Shown here one piece after another: positions 32,594 through 41,306 of a stretch of 64,000 nt of DNA. The position numbers and the translations under genes are program-made. A model generated the notes under the pieces. That model did not search any database. It was not told the DNA's origin and saw nothing but the letters and a program-made list of their open reading frames with translations. The stretch is from CAJXVA01 sp963761755 (lineage in GTDB: Bacteria; Myxococcota_A; Polyangia; Nannocystales; Nannocystaceae): positions 1 through 64,000 of the forward strand of contig CAVXIC010000006.1 of NCBI GenBank assembly GCA_963761755.1. The letters run 5' to 3'. The stretch's first letter is position 1, and every line of letters starts with the position of its first letter.

Positions 32594-34264
32594 GTGAGCG
32601 AAGCGTCGAATGGGGACTCCGATCTGCTGACCTCTCCCCTTGGGGGAGCGTCTGTGGGCCGGCTGTTCGTAATTGGAGGCCCGATCTGCCTCGCGGTCGC
32701 GATCGTGGTCAGCCTGTGGGTCTCGTATCTGCACGTGCGTTTCACCGCGGTCGTGCAGGCTCCCACCACCCTGCAGGCCACAGCGCCCCTCGTGGTGCGC
32801 GCACAGGTCGTGCCCGAGGGGTCCGCACCCATTCCGCCGCTGGCGGCCCAGGCGTGGCTGGAACAGGGCGGGGCACGGCTCGAGCTCGGCGCGCTGGAGC
32901 CGGCGGGCGACGGCATCGTGCAGGCGAGCTTCACCGCGCCGGCGCTCGCCACCGGCGCGGCCACGCTGTACGTCGAGCTGCGCTCCCGCAGCGGCGAAGG
33001 CATGGAGCCGATCACCGAGGCGACGGAGGTCGAGGTGGTCCAGACGCTGCCCACCATCGAGGCGACGCCCATCGTCGCCGGATCCACGCTTCAGCACGGC
33101 GATGACTCGCAGCCGCAGCCTCCGGGCGCCCGCATCGTCGTGCGTCCTCAAGGGCGCTTGCTGTCCGAGTTCGACAACACGCTGTACGTCCGCGTCACCC
33201 GGCCCGACGGGACGCCATGGCAGGGGGAGGTCGAGGTGGCCCTCATCAGCGGAGGCTTCGCCGACGCGACGCCGACCGACGGAACCCAGCCGGTCTTGGC
33301 CCGCGGCGGGCTCGACCCGTGGGGCCTGCTCGAGTTTCGCGGGCGGCTCACCTCGGCGGTGCTGCGGGTGCGGGTGCGGGTGTTGGGCCACGACGGCGAG
33401 GTTCTGCACGAGCGGACCGTTCGCATGGTGAGCTTCGCCGGAGGGGTGGTGCTGCTTCCCGATGCGCAGGTGCTCTCGGCGTCGGCGCCGGCGCTGGAGC
33501 TTTCGGTGGCGTCGCTGCGCGCGAAGCGTCCGGTGTACGTCGACGTGCACGGACCGGGCGGCGCGTGGATCTCCACGCTCACGCCGCCGCTTCGGGTCGG
33601 CGAGCCGCCGCGCTCGTGGACGGCCGAGCCGCTCGCGCCCGGGGTCGTGCAGTTCGAGGCCTACCCCGCTCCCCACGCGCCCGGGGAGAGCACCGCCCTG
33701 GCGCGGGTGCAGGTCGTCCAGGGCGATGCGTCGGCCGCCGCGTCGTTGAAACCGCTGCTGGCGCTCCAGCGCGAGACGATGCGGGCGCCGCGGGTCGAAG
33801 CGGGCTTCGACGACGCGCTGGAGACCGCCTACCTGCGCAAGGTCGAGGGGATCGAGCTCTCCGCCGCGCAGGTCGGCCGAGCACGTGGCTACCTGCTGGG
33901 CACGCTGCCGCTGTCCGCCTTCGGCCCCGAGGTCGCGATCGTCAACCGAGACCGCGTGCTCGGGGCGATGGCAGCCAAGAAGCACGCGTGGACGATCGGC
34001 ATGCGCTGGGTGCTGCTGGGCGGCGGCGGCTTCTTCTTGCTGTTGATGACCCTGACGATGATGCGATCGCACGCGCAGGGCGCCAAGGCGACCGCCGAAG
34101 CGCTGTCGCGCATCACCGACGAGGACACCCGCGCAGACGCCGAACTCGCCGTCACGCAGGCCAAGCGCGCCGCGCTCTTCCGAGGCCTCGGGGTCATCGC
34201 GGTCATGGCGTTGGCCTTGATGGGCACGACTCTTATGCTCGAGTCGCTGCTGTGGGCGCACTAG
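32594..34264 (+). CDS. Membrane protein with large extracytoplasmic beta-rich region
   Basis: About 556 residues from the GTG at 32594; the open frame starts earlier at a TTG inside the ugd leader. One helix lies near the N-terminus (FVIGGPICLAVAIVVSLWV). About 390 residues of beta-rich, immunoglobulin-like sequence follow (AQAWLEQGGARLELGAL, then LYVRVTRPDGTPWQGEVEV). Two C-terminal helices (WVLLGGGGFFLLLMTLTMM and GLGVIAVMALALMGTTLM) close it. I recognise no family. Divergent pairing with ugd hints at an envelope or polysaccharide role, which is only inference. Confidence 0.75.
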   Translation: MSEASNGDSDLLTSPLGGASVGRLFVIGGPICLAVAIVVSLWVSYLHVRFTAVVQAPTTLQATAPLVVRAQVVPEGSAPIPPLAAQAWLEQGGARLELGALEPAGDGIVQASFTAPALATGAATLYVELRSRSGEGMEPITEATEVEVVQTLPTIEATPIVAGSTLQHGDDSQPQPPGARIVVRPQGRLLSEFDNTLYVRVTRPDGTPWQGEVEVALISGGFADATPTDGTQPVLARGGLDPWGLLEFRGRLTSAVLRVRVRVLGHDGEVLHERTVRMVSFAGGVVLLPDAQVLSASAPALELSVASLRAKRPVYVDVHGPGGAWISTLTPPLRVGEPPRSWTAEPLAPGVVQFEAYPAPHAPGESTALARVQVVQGDASAAASLKPLLALQRETMRAPRVEAGFDDALETAYLRKVEGIELSAAQVGRARGYLLGTLPLSAFGPEVAIVNRDRVLGAMAAKKHAWTIGMRWVLLGGGGFFLLLMTLTMMRSHAQGAKATAEALSRITDEDTRADAELAVTQAKRAALFRGLGVIAVMALALMGTTLMLESLLWAH

Positions 34265-34353
34265 CAGCCCGACTACGGTGGTTCGTCCCCCTCTGCGAAC
34301 ATGGCCAGTGGCCGGGCCGCAAGCGCCTGCTGCCCAGTTGAGACGCCGACTTC

Positions 34354-35748
34354 CTACGCGCCGTTCTTTCGCTGGACTCGGGGACCGGACCTGCGCGCGC
34401 CGGTCAGCCCGTGCCGCTCCATGCGCCGGTACAGGGTGCGTCGATCGATTCCCAGGATGTTGGCGGCCTGCGTCTTGTTGTCTCCGGAGGCCGCGAGCAC
34501 CGAAGCGATGTATCGGCCCTCGAATTCTTCGAGCGTCGGCATGTCGGTCGCGTCCCTGCCCAGGGCGAACACCGGTGGGGAGCGATGCTCTCGGATCTTC
34601 TTGGGGAGGTCGGCCAGCATGATTTGGTCGTGGGGTGTCAGGGCCACGGCACGCTCGATGCAGTTCTCCAGCTCCCGTACGTTTCCCGGCCAGGGGTAGG
34701 CGAGCAAGCGCTCGGCGGCGACCGCATCCACGCCTCGAATCCTTCTTTGGGCCCGGGCCGCGAAGCGGTCGAGGAACGCCTGGGTCAACAGCAACACGTC
34801 CCGGCCTCGGTGCCGCAGCGGTGGCAAGTCGACGCGGACCACGTCGATCCGGTAGAAGAGGTCCTCTCGAAACCGGCCGGCCTCCACCTCCGCTTCGAGT
34901 TCGCGGTTGGTCGCGGTGACCAGTCGAGCGTCGAAGGCAACCTCGCCATCGCCCCCGACGGGCCGGACCGTGCCCTCTTGAAGGGCGCGCAGCAGCTTGG
35001 GCTGAAGGCCCAAGGGCAGCTCACCGACCTCGTCGAGGAAGAGCGTCCCACCGTTGGCCTGCACGAAGAGTCCATCGTGGTCGTGCTTCGCGTCCGTGAA
35101 CGCACCTTTGACGTGGCCGAAGAGCTCGCTCTCCAGCAGCGCTTGGGGGATGGCAGCGCAGTTGACCGCGACGAACGGGCCCTCTCTCCTGCGGCTGTGC
35201 TCGTGCACGGCGGTGGCCACCAGCTCCTTTCCGGTCCCGGTCTCACCGATGATCAGCACCGGGACATCGGCGTCGGCGATGCGGCCGACCAGGTCGAAGA
35301 CGCGATGCATGGCTGCGCTGCGGCCCAGCAATGGACCAAATCGATCCGTGTGGGACAGGGCTCGGCGAAGCCGCAGCACCTCGACGCCCAGCATCCTTCG
35401 CTCCGCGGCTCGGCGGACGGTGGGCACCAGGAGCTTCACGTCGAGCGGCTTGGAGAGGAAGTCGTACGCCCCCGCCCGGAGGGCGCCGACAGCCGTGTCG
35501 ACGTTGGCCCGTCCGGTGACGACGACGATCGGAAGCTCGGCGTCTATCTCGTGGACCCGGCGACACAGCTCGATGCCGTCCATGCCACCCATGTGCACGT
35601 CGGTGACGATGGCGTCGACGGAGCTTCGCTGCAGCGCCGCGAGCCCAGCTTCTGCGGATGCCGCCTTGACGCAGTCGAAGTCGGAGGCCTGCAGCGCGAG
35701 AGCGATGAGCTCGCGAGACTCGGCGTCGTCGTCGACGACCAAGATCAC
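34354..35748 (-). CDS. Sigma-54-dependent response regulator (NtrC family)
   Basis: About 464 residues from the GTG at 35748, which begins VILVVDDDAE; the frame is open upstream into the kinase gene but not protein-like. Receiver domain: acidic pair DDD, phosphoacceptor Asp50 (AIVTDVHMGG) and Lys in LSKPLD. AAA+ domain: Walker A GETGTGKE, a GAFTDA loop (the usual GAFTGA varied at one position) and Walker B GGTLFLDE. The Fis-type helix-turn-helix is NKTQAANILGIDRRTLYRRM. It activates sigma-54 promoters when phosphorylated. It follows the kinase gene by about 34 bases on the same strand, and a histidine kinase is divergent nearby. Confidence 0.92.
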   Translation of the reverse strand: MILVVDDDAESRELIALALQASDFDCVKAASAEAGLAALQRSSVDAIVTDVHMGGMDGIELCRRVHEIDAELPIVVVTGRANVDTAVGALRAGAYDFLSKPLDVKLLVPTVRRAAERRMLGVEVLRLRRALSHTDRFGPLLGRSAAMHRVFDLVGRIADADVPVLIIGETGTGKELVATAVHEHSRRREGPFVAVNCAAIPQALLESELFGHVKGAFTDAKHDHDGLFVQANGGTLFLDEVGELPLGLQPKLLRALQEGTVRPVGGDGEVAFDARLVTATNRELEAEVEAGRFREDLFYRIDVVRVDLPPLRHRGRDVLLLTQAFLDRFAARAQRRIRGVDAVAAERLLAYPWPGNVRELENCIERAVALTPHDQIMLADLPKKIREHRSPPVFALGRDATDMPTLEEFEGRYIASVLAASGDNKTQAANILGIDRRTLYRRMERHGLTGARRSGPRVQRKNGA

Positions 35749-35782
35749 CGGACGTACCGGCGGTGTCGCCGGCGCGCCGCGT

Positions 35783-37498
35783 TCAGCTCTGCCCGCCAAA
35801 GCCAGCGCTCTCCATCTGGCCCAGGACGTGATGGGTCGAGAGGATGGACTCGCGGCGCTGCTGTGCTTGGGCACACGATTCCCCGGAGTCGTCGCCGCCG
35901 GTGGGGACAGGCAGTCTGCGCAGGAGCGCGGCGTCGGCCTGGGTCATGTTGGGCGCCATCACCTCGAGACCATGCAGGAACGCGGCGCACGGCTCGGGTG
36001 CGCTCGGCGCTTGCCAAAGGTCGTGGCGGGCGTTCTCGTGGGTGTCGACATCGTCCCATCGATCAGACTCCCGCAGCCGGTCGAGCACGCGGTGTCGGTC
36101 GACGAAGCCCAGAGGCCGATGGGTGCGGTTGACCAACTCGAGCAGGAACGGGTCGGCCGCCGCGCCGAGTCGTTGGAGCGACACGTCGATCGCTTGCTGC
36201 TCGAGCGCGGGGTCTCGCAGCACGTCGGTCAGGTCGGAGGAGAAGCGAGGGTCATCGCGGAGCGCCTCGTCCTGCGCGACGGCGCTCGCGAAGCGCTCCA
36301 GTGCGCGGGCCGGCATCCCGGCCGCCAGCAAGGCACGGCCGTCGCGCCACAGCAGCTGCGCATCGTCGGGGTGTTCGTCGAGCATCGTGGTCAAGACCTC
36401 ATGAGCGCGCTCTGGGTCCCCGTGGGCGAGCGCGTGGTCTGCTTCTTCGGTCGTCATGACGCTCAGGCGTCCGCCGGGTCCAAGGTCCGCCGACGGCTCC
36501 GAGAGCATCGCGGCGCCGAGTCCGATGCTCACCGCGAACGAGGCTGCTGCTGCCAGCGCGAACGTGCGCCACCAGCGTTGGGACGAGGGGGGCTCGTCCG
36601 GGACGGCAAAGCCCGAGGAGACCAATGGGCCACCGTCGTGGGTGCGCACGTCTTCCAGCGCCTCCAGGGTCGTGGTCGCGGAGTCGTAGCGCGCGTCGGG
36701 GTCCTTGGCGAGCAGCCGGTACACCACATCGGCCAAGCCCGGCGGGACCGACTCGGGTAGAGGCGGGGGCGTGTCGTAGATCTGCGCCCGCGTGGTCTCG
36801 ATCGGGCTGCGGCCGTCGAACGGAGGGTGTCCGGCGAGCATTCCGTAGAGCAGAGCGCCGCACGCGTACAGGTCGGCGCGCGCGTCGACGGGCTTGCCCG
36901 AGGCCTGCTCTGGACTCATGTACTGCGGCGTTCCAAACACGACCCCCGCGGCGGTGAGGCACGAACCCACCGGAGCGCTGACCAGCTTGGCGATGCCGAA
37001 GTCGACGATCTTGAGGCGCTCCTCTCCGTGGGCGTCGCGGCTGACGAGGATGTTCTCGGGCTTGAGATCTCGGTGAACGACGCCGGCGGCGTGGGCGTGC
37101 TCGAGCCCGCAGAGCACCTGGCGGATGCGGCGGACCGCGAGGTCGGGGTCGATGGCCGTACCCATGGAGTCGCGGAGCTCTTCGCCTTCGATGAGCTCGG
37201 TGGCCAAGAAGTGGACGTCGTCCTCGGTCACGCCATAGTCGAGCACCCGCAGACAGTTGTGATGGTCCAGGCGCGCCAGAGACCGAGCCTCGCGCTCGAA
37301 CCGTTCTCCATAGTCGCCCGACCCTGCCAGCACCGGACACAGCAGCTTCACCGCAACCGCCCGTCCCAGGCCCAGCTGTGTGGCGGCGAAGACGGTCGCC
37401 ATCCCGCCCGCAGCGATCGGATCGCCGATGCGGTAGCGGCCCGCGAGCACGCTTCCGGGCAGGTCGCGAAACTGCGGATCGAGGTCCTCGGGCTGCAT
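35783..37498 (-). CDS. Ser/Thr protein kinase, membrane-anchored
   Basis: 571 residues. Kinase domain at about 20-285: IAAGGMATVFAATQ, Lys in VAVKLL, catalytic loop HRDLKPENIL, DFGIAKL and SPEQASGKP. A membrane helix follows (FALAAAASFAVSIGLGAAML), then about 230 residues of helical, TPR-like sequence. It is a PknB-type receptor kinase. Being cotranscribed with a sigma-54 activator suggests cross-talk between Ser/Thr phosphorylation and sigma-54 control; this is known in myxobacteria but not shown here. Confidence 0.92.
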   Translation of the reverse strand: MQPEDLDPQFRDLPGSVLAGRYRIGDPIAAGGMATVFAATQLGLGRAVAVKLLCPVLAGSGDYGERFEREARSLARLDHHNCLRVLDYGVTEDDVHFLATELIEGEELRDSMGTAIDPDLAVRRIRQVLCGLEHAHAAGVVHRDLKPENILVSRDAHGEERLKIVDFGIAKLVSAPVGSCLTAAGVVFGTPQYMSPEQASGKPVDARADLYACGALLYGMLAGHPPFDGRSPIETTRAQIYDTPPPLPESVPPGLADVVYRLLAKDPDARYDSATTTLEALEDVRTHDGGPLVSSGFAVPDEPPSSQRWWRTFALAAAASFAVSIGLGAAMLSEPSADLGPGGRLSVMTTEEADHALAHGDPERAHEVLTTMLDEHPDDAQLLWRDGRALLAAGMPARALERFASAVAQDEALRDDPRFSSDLTDVLRDPALEQQAIDVSLQRLGAAADPFLLELVNRTHRPLGFVDRHRVLDRLRESDRWDDVDTHENARHDLWQAPSAPEPCAAFLHGLEVMAPNMTQADAALLRRLPVPTGGDDSGESCAQAQQRRESILSTHHVLGQMESAGFGGQS

Positions 37499-37699
37499 AT
37501 CTTCGGGCTAGCATCCGTGAATCTGGACACAACCGAGCTGAGCAAGAACGCCTCAGTGTGGCAGGAACGCACAGCCCTCGAGGCGTTGCAATGGCTTGAT
37601 ATTGTGAAGCTTTTTTGTATTCGTGTCGCGGGGCAGCCGGCCCAGAGCCAGACGTTCATGGAATGAGGAGGGAAGGGACGACTGCTACGCTGTTCGCGA

Positions 37700-38776
37700 A
37701 TGCGGCTGTGGCAGGTCATCGTCTCTGCGCGTGAAGAGCTCCTCGAGGTCTTCGTGCGCAAGCTTGGCGAGGCGCGCGCCCCCGGAGCTGTCCCCGTCGT
37801 GGAGCCGCCGCCGCAGATCACCGGGTTGCTCGACCAGCTCACCGTCTCGCTGCGGGCGCTCGACGTCGGTCGAAACGCCACGTTGCTGCCCGAGGGCCGA
37901 GGTCTCGCGGGAGACATCGGGGAGGCCAGCGCGGAAGGGGGGCGAACGATCTCCGAGCTGGTGTCCGACTTCCTCGCGCTGCACGAAGCCATCTTGGAGG
38001 TCGTCGGAGACGCCGTGCCGGGCATCTCGTTTGGGGAGCACCAGGTGCTCACCCGCGGCATCAGCCGCGCAATTGCGGCGGCGGTCGATCGCTACGCCGA
38101 GGCCCGAGATCGAGAGCTGGAGCGGGCGCACTCCGAGCACTTCGCGTTCCTCGCCCACGAGCTGCGGTCCCCCCTGTCCAACATCAAGATGGGCATCGAC
38201 CTGCTGGGCCAAGGACTCGATGCCCAGACCCTGTTGCCGCGGGTCCGGGTCTCCGCGGACCGGATGCGCGAGCTTCTCGACAACGAGATCTCCAGCGCTC
38301 GGCTGAGGGCTGGCTCGGCGCTGCATGGTGAGCAGCTCGACCTCGTCCCGCTCCTCGAGGCGATCGTCGAGGCGTTGCGCATGCAGGCCACGGACCGCGC
38401 CATCACGCTCACGCTGGAGGCCCCCGAAGCGCTGCTCCTTTGGGGCGATCCCCGGCTGTTGCGGTCGATCTTCACGAACCTCATCGGCAACGCGGTGAAG
38501 TTCACCGCGCGCGGAGGGTCGATCGTCGTGCGCGGCCGATCGGACGCACAGAGGATCGTCTGCGAGGTCGCCGACGGCTGCGGCGGCATCGCCGAGGAGT
38601 CGGTCGATCGCTTGTTCCACCCCTACGCGCAGGTCGGCCGGGACCGCAGCGGCTTTGGGCTGGGTCTGTCGATCGTCGCGGAGGCCGTGCGCAGACACGA
38701 TGGCGAGGTCGCGGTCGAGAACCGCCCCGGGCACGGATGCACGATGTCCGTGTCGCTGCCGCGGGCGCGCGGCTGA
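37700..38776 (+). CDS. Sensor histidine kinase, soluble
   Basis: 358 residues, no membrane segment. The first 130 are helical with no recognised sensor domain (VSAREELLEVFVRKL, then RTISELVSDFLALHEAI). The dimerisation helix carries His153 in FLAHELRSPLSN. The ATPase domain has N-box NLIGNAVKFT, G1 DGCGGI and G2 GFGLGLSI. It is divergent from the kinase/sigma-54 regulator operon, with about 200 bases between, and may phosphorylate that regulator. It starts at ATG; upstream lies an AT-rich patch (AAGCTTTTTTGTATT) unusual for this genome that may contain the promoter. Confidence 0.88.
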   Translation: MRLWQVIVSAREELLEVFVRKLGEARAPGAVPVVEPPPQITGLLDQLTVSLRALDVGRNATLLPEGRGLAGDIGEASAEGGRTISELVSDFLALHEAILEVVGDAVPGISFGEHQVLTRGISRAIAAAVDRYAEARDRELERAHSEHFAFLAHELRSPLSNIKMGIDLLGQGLDAQTLLPRVRVSADRMRELLDNEISSARLRAGSALHGEQLDLVPLLEAIVEALRMQATDRAITLTLEAPEALLLWGDPRLLRSIFTNLIGNAVKFTARGGSIVVRGRSDAQRIVCEVADGCGGIAEESVDRLFHPYAQVGRDRSGFGLGLSIVAEAVRRHDGEVAVENRPGHGCTMSVSLPRARG

Positions 38777-38929
38777 CGGACGTACGACAGGGCGCGCAAG
38801 GTCGCCACACCGTGCGCCGGCGACACCCCGATGATGCGGGGTCCGGCACGAAGATCGCGAGCAAGCGCTCGAAATCACGAGTTTTTGGGCCTTGGTCTCG
38901 GGCTTGCTCCTCCAGCGTGAGGAGACCCC

Positions 38930-39418
38930 ATGAAGCACCAACCCCGAATGAACCTTCACTCCGACGTCCCCGAAGCCGTGGATCAACCGCAACCGGCTTT
39001 CCTCGAGATCTTGCCGAGCCTGACGCTGGAAGAAGCCCGAGACTTTCTCTTGGACGCCGCCATCGAGCGCGCCCCCGTGGCGGACGATGAGCGGGTGCTC
39101 GGGGTGATCAGCCTCGACGACCTCGATGAAGCCATCGCGCTCGGGGCGGATCCCGAGCAAGAGGCGTCCAGCCTGTTCGGCCGGCCGACTCGGTACGCCG
39201 TGCCCACGGCCTCCTCGGATCGCCGCCCTTCGAGGCCCAGGCCGTCGGACCGTCGTACCCCCCTGTCACCGCCGCGGTCGACCTCGCGCAACGGTACGCT
39301 TCGGGTGACCATCGCCGAGATCATCGGCAACGCCACCGAGACCCACAACGCCACCGAGACCCAGGAGGAGCGCGGCCACGTGGCCTCGCCCGCTGGCGCC
39401 AAGCTTCACCCGCGGTGA
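38930..39418 (+). CDS. Small protein with single CBS-like motif
   Basis: 162 residues, preceded by a good ribosome site (GTGAGGAGACCCC before ATG). Residues 30-70 read LEILPSLTLEEARDFLLD, then APVADDERVLGVISLDDL, which is one CBS-type unit; CBS domains normally come in pairs. The C-terminal half is basic and low in complexity. It ends with a repeated NATET-H-NATET-Q from a 15-base direct repeat at about 39330-39362. It may be a decayed CBS protein. Function unknown. Confidence 0.55.
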   Translation: MKHQPRMNLHSDVPEAVDQPQPAFLEILPSLTLEEARDFLLDAAIERAPVADDERVLGVISLDDLDEAIALGADPEQEASSLFGRPTRYAVPTASSDRRPSRPRPSDRRTPLSPPRSTSRNGTLRVTIAEIIGNATETHNATETQEERGHVASPAGAKLHPR

Positions 39419-39536
39419 GCAGCCCAGGATCTGCGCGGCACCGCAGTCGGGGGGACCTCCGGGCATCCCCGGGTCCGCATCTTTTTTCGCGGGCCTGGGT
39501 TCGTCCGGCGGCGGGACTCCGTCCTGGTGGGGCACC

Positions 39537-39785
39537 ATGCCCAAAGCGTTTGCCCTCCCCTTGACGTTGATCCTCTGCGGCACCGCTTGCTCGAGCTCCG
39601 ACCCCGAGCGCGGGACGGACGATCGAGGGCCTGCCTGTGGACCCGACGGACCTCGACCCGAGCGACCCCATCGACTACGAGAACTGCTCCTTCGCCCAGG
39701 ACCCGCCGATGTTGGTCGAGGGGTCGTCCGAGCCGGAGCAGGACACCGACTCGCGTTGGACGTGCTCTCGCAGCCGCCTCGCCGT
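39537..39785 (+). pseudogene. Frameshifted or truncated lipoprotein
   Basis: The first frame from ATG 39537 gives a good lipoprotein signal (FALPLTLILCGTACSSSD). After about 39605 the protein-like sequence moves one base forward and reads PVDPTDLDPSDPIDYENC, then QDPPMLVEGSSEPEQDT. It then runs into the 3' end of the convergent thioesterase gene. The break plus the missing C-terminus mark it as a relic. This covers most of the gap between 39419 and 39805. Confidence 0.5.
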
Positions 39786-39805
39786 CCATGGGCAGCGGGC
39801 GCGAC

Positions 39806-40279
39806 TCACGTGCGCGCGCGCCACCGGTTCCGCTCGGCCCGGCGGAGCTCGGCGTTGTCCCAGCGGCGCCGATCGTCCGCCGTGATTCGCTCGAAGCGCG
39901 GGGCCTCGCACGGGCCGCCCTCTTCATCCATGGCCACCATGAGGAAGAAGCAGGACATGACGTGGCGCTGCGAACGGGTGCGATGATTCTCGGCAACGAC
40001 CCGGATCCCCACCTCCATCGACGTGCGGCCGACCCAGTTGATGCAGGCGCGGAACGTGACGAGCTCTCCGACGTGCACCGGGGCGCGAAAGATTGCATCG
40101 TCGAGCCTGGCCGTGACGACGTACTGACCGCTGTACCGCGCAGCGCAGCTGTAGGCCACCTCATCGAGCAGCTTGAGCAGCGCGCCGCCGTGCACCTTGC
40201 CCGAGAAGTTCACCATGTCCGGCGTCATCAATGAGGTCAGCTCCAGCCGTCGCGGGTGCTCTTGGGTCGGGTCGGTCAC
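39806..40279 (-). CDS. Acyl-CoA thioesterase, hotdog fold (YciA-like)
   Basis: 157 residues from the GTG at 40279. Hotdog-thioesterase features: LTSLMTPDMVNFSGKVHGG with the following ALLKLLDEVAYSCAARYSG, the central VTARLDDAIF and the strand VGELVTFRACINWVGRTSM with EVGIRV. It hydrolyses acyl-CoA in the cytoplasm. Genes around it are decayed or unrelated, so its pathway is open. The C-terminus is basic (RRAERNRWRART). Confidence 0.88.
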   Translation of the reverse strand: MTDPTQEHPRRLELTSLMTPDMVNFSGKVHGGALLKLLDEVAYSCAARYSGQYVVTARLDDAIFRAPVHVGELVTFRACINWVGRTSMEVGIRVVAENHRTRSQRHVMSCFFLMVAMDEEGGPCEAPRFERITADDRRRWDNAELRRAERNRWRART

Positions 40280-40400
40280 CGCCGCAGTGTAGCTCCGCCG
40301 GGCGCCGCACTCGGTGGCCGCGGCCGGTGCCTCCCCGACGAATGCGGAAGATCGATGCTCGGTATCGACGTCGGGCGGTGGCCTCGAGTGCTGTAGACCG

Positions 40401-40864
40401 GTGGCCCTGACCCTCGGGGTGCCGGCGGCCGCCTCGGGCGTCATGTCGCTGGTGTTGTCGGGGGCGGCAGGGGAGCGGTACGGTTTCGCCGACCGACATG
40501 CGGGCTACGCCATGGACGGCAGGCAGATCGTTGCGTTCGCGCTGGGGGGGGCGCGAGGATGGCCGGGGCCGCGCTCGTGGTGGTCGGTGGCCTCCGCGTG
40601 ACGCTGCGGCGCTGTCGGTTCTCGGGTCCAGTTCGACTTGACGAGTTGTCGTCTCCAGCTACCTTGCGCGGGCCTTCGCGCAGGACTCCGTCGTTTCCGC
40701 GGACGACCCTGCGCATCGCAGGCCATGTGCACTGGCCGCAGCCCATCGCCGTCGTCGGCGGCATGACGCACCTCAACGTGGACGGGCGAGCGATGCTGCT
40801 GACAAACCGCGGGGGGATCCGAAGGGCCTCGACGCGCAGAGCGTCCGGCCGTAGCATCCGCGAG
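40401..40864 (+). pseudogene. Probable decayed membrane-protein gene with G8-tract frameshift
   Basis: From a GTG at about 40401 the frame is coding-like (VMSLVLSGAAGERYGF, then RQIVAFALGGA). At the run of eight G (40544-40551) the good sequence moves to the frame reading MAGAALVVVGGLRVTLRRC, then GHVHWPQPIAVVGGM. Neither frame gives a full protein. The stretch otherwise has no gene. It may be a slipped or dying gene, or, less likely, a phase-variable one. Confidence 0.3.
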
Positions 40865-41269
40865 ATGACTGTCCAAGCGCTCGAAGCGTTCGTAGGCGAG
40901 ATGACCGTGGCCGAGTTGTGCGGCCGCACCGGGCGCAGCGTCGCGTCGCTGATTCAGTTCTGCGACTCCGCACCTCGGACTGGGTCGGCCCCAACCCCGA
41001 AAACCTCCTCGAGCGGCCCGGCAACGGCTGCAGCGAAGCCGGCAGCGAAAGCTCGGCGAACCCGCGCGAGCAGCCACGAGCTCGCGACGCTCGATGAGAG
41101 CGTCATGAAGGTGCTCGAGGGCGCGCCGCAGGGGCTCGGGGGTCGAGAACTCGCGGATTCGGTCCAGACCACCCTCCCGCAGCTTCGGGGATCGCTCAAG
41201 CGCTTGGTCGACGCCAAGAAGGTCCGTTTCGCCGGGAAGACCTCCGCACGCCGCTACTGGCTGCGATGA
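40865..41269 (+). CDS. Small winged-helix-like DNA-binding protein
   Basis: 134 residues from ATG 40865. An N-terminal helix pair (MTVQALEAFVGEMTVAELC) is followed by an Ala/Lys/Pro/Ser linker. The C-terminal 60 residues are winged-helix-like (LDESVMKVLEGAPQGLGGRE, then LPQLRGSLKRLVDAKKV). The Lys/Ala-rich linker is like those of nucleoid-associated proteins. It could be a histone-like or transcriptional regulator. The nucleotidyltransferase gene starts 37 bases downstream. Confidence 0.65.
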   Translation: MTVQALEAFVGEMTVAELCGRTGRSVASLIQFCDSAPRTGSAPTPKTSSSGPATAAAKPAAKARRTRASSHELATLDESVMKVLEGAPQGLGGRELADSVQTTLPQLRGSLKRLVDAKKVRFAGKTSARRYWLR

Positions 41270-41306
41270 TTTGCCTTCGCCGCCCTCCTTGGGGCACACC
41301 GGGGGG

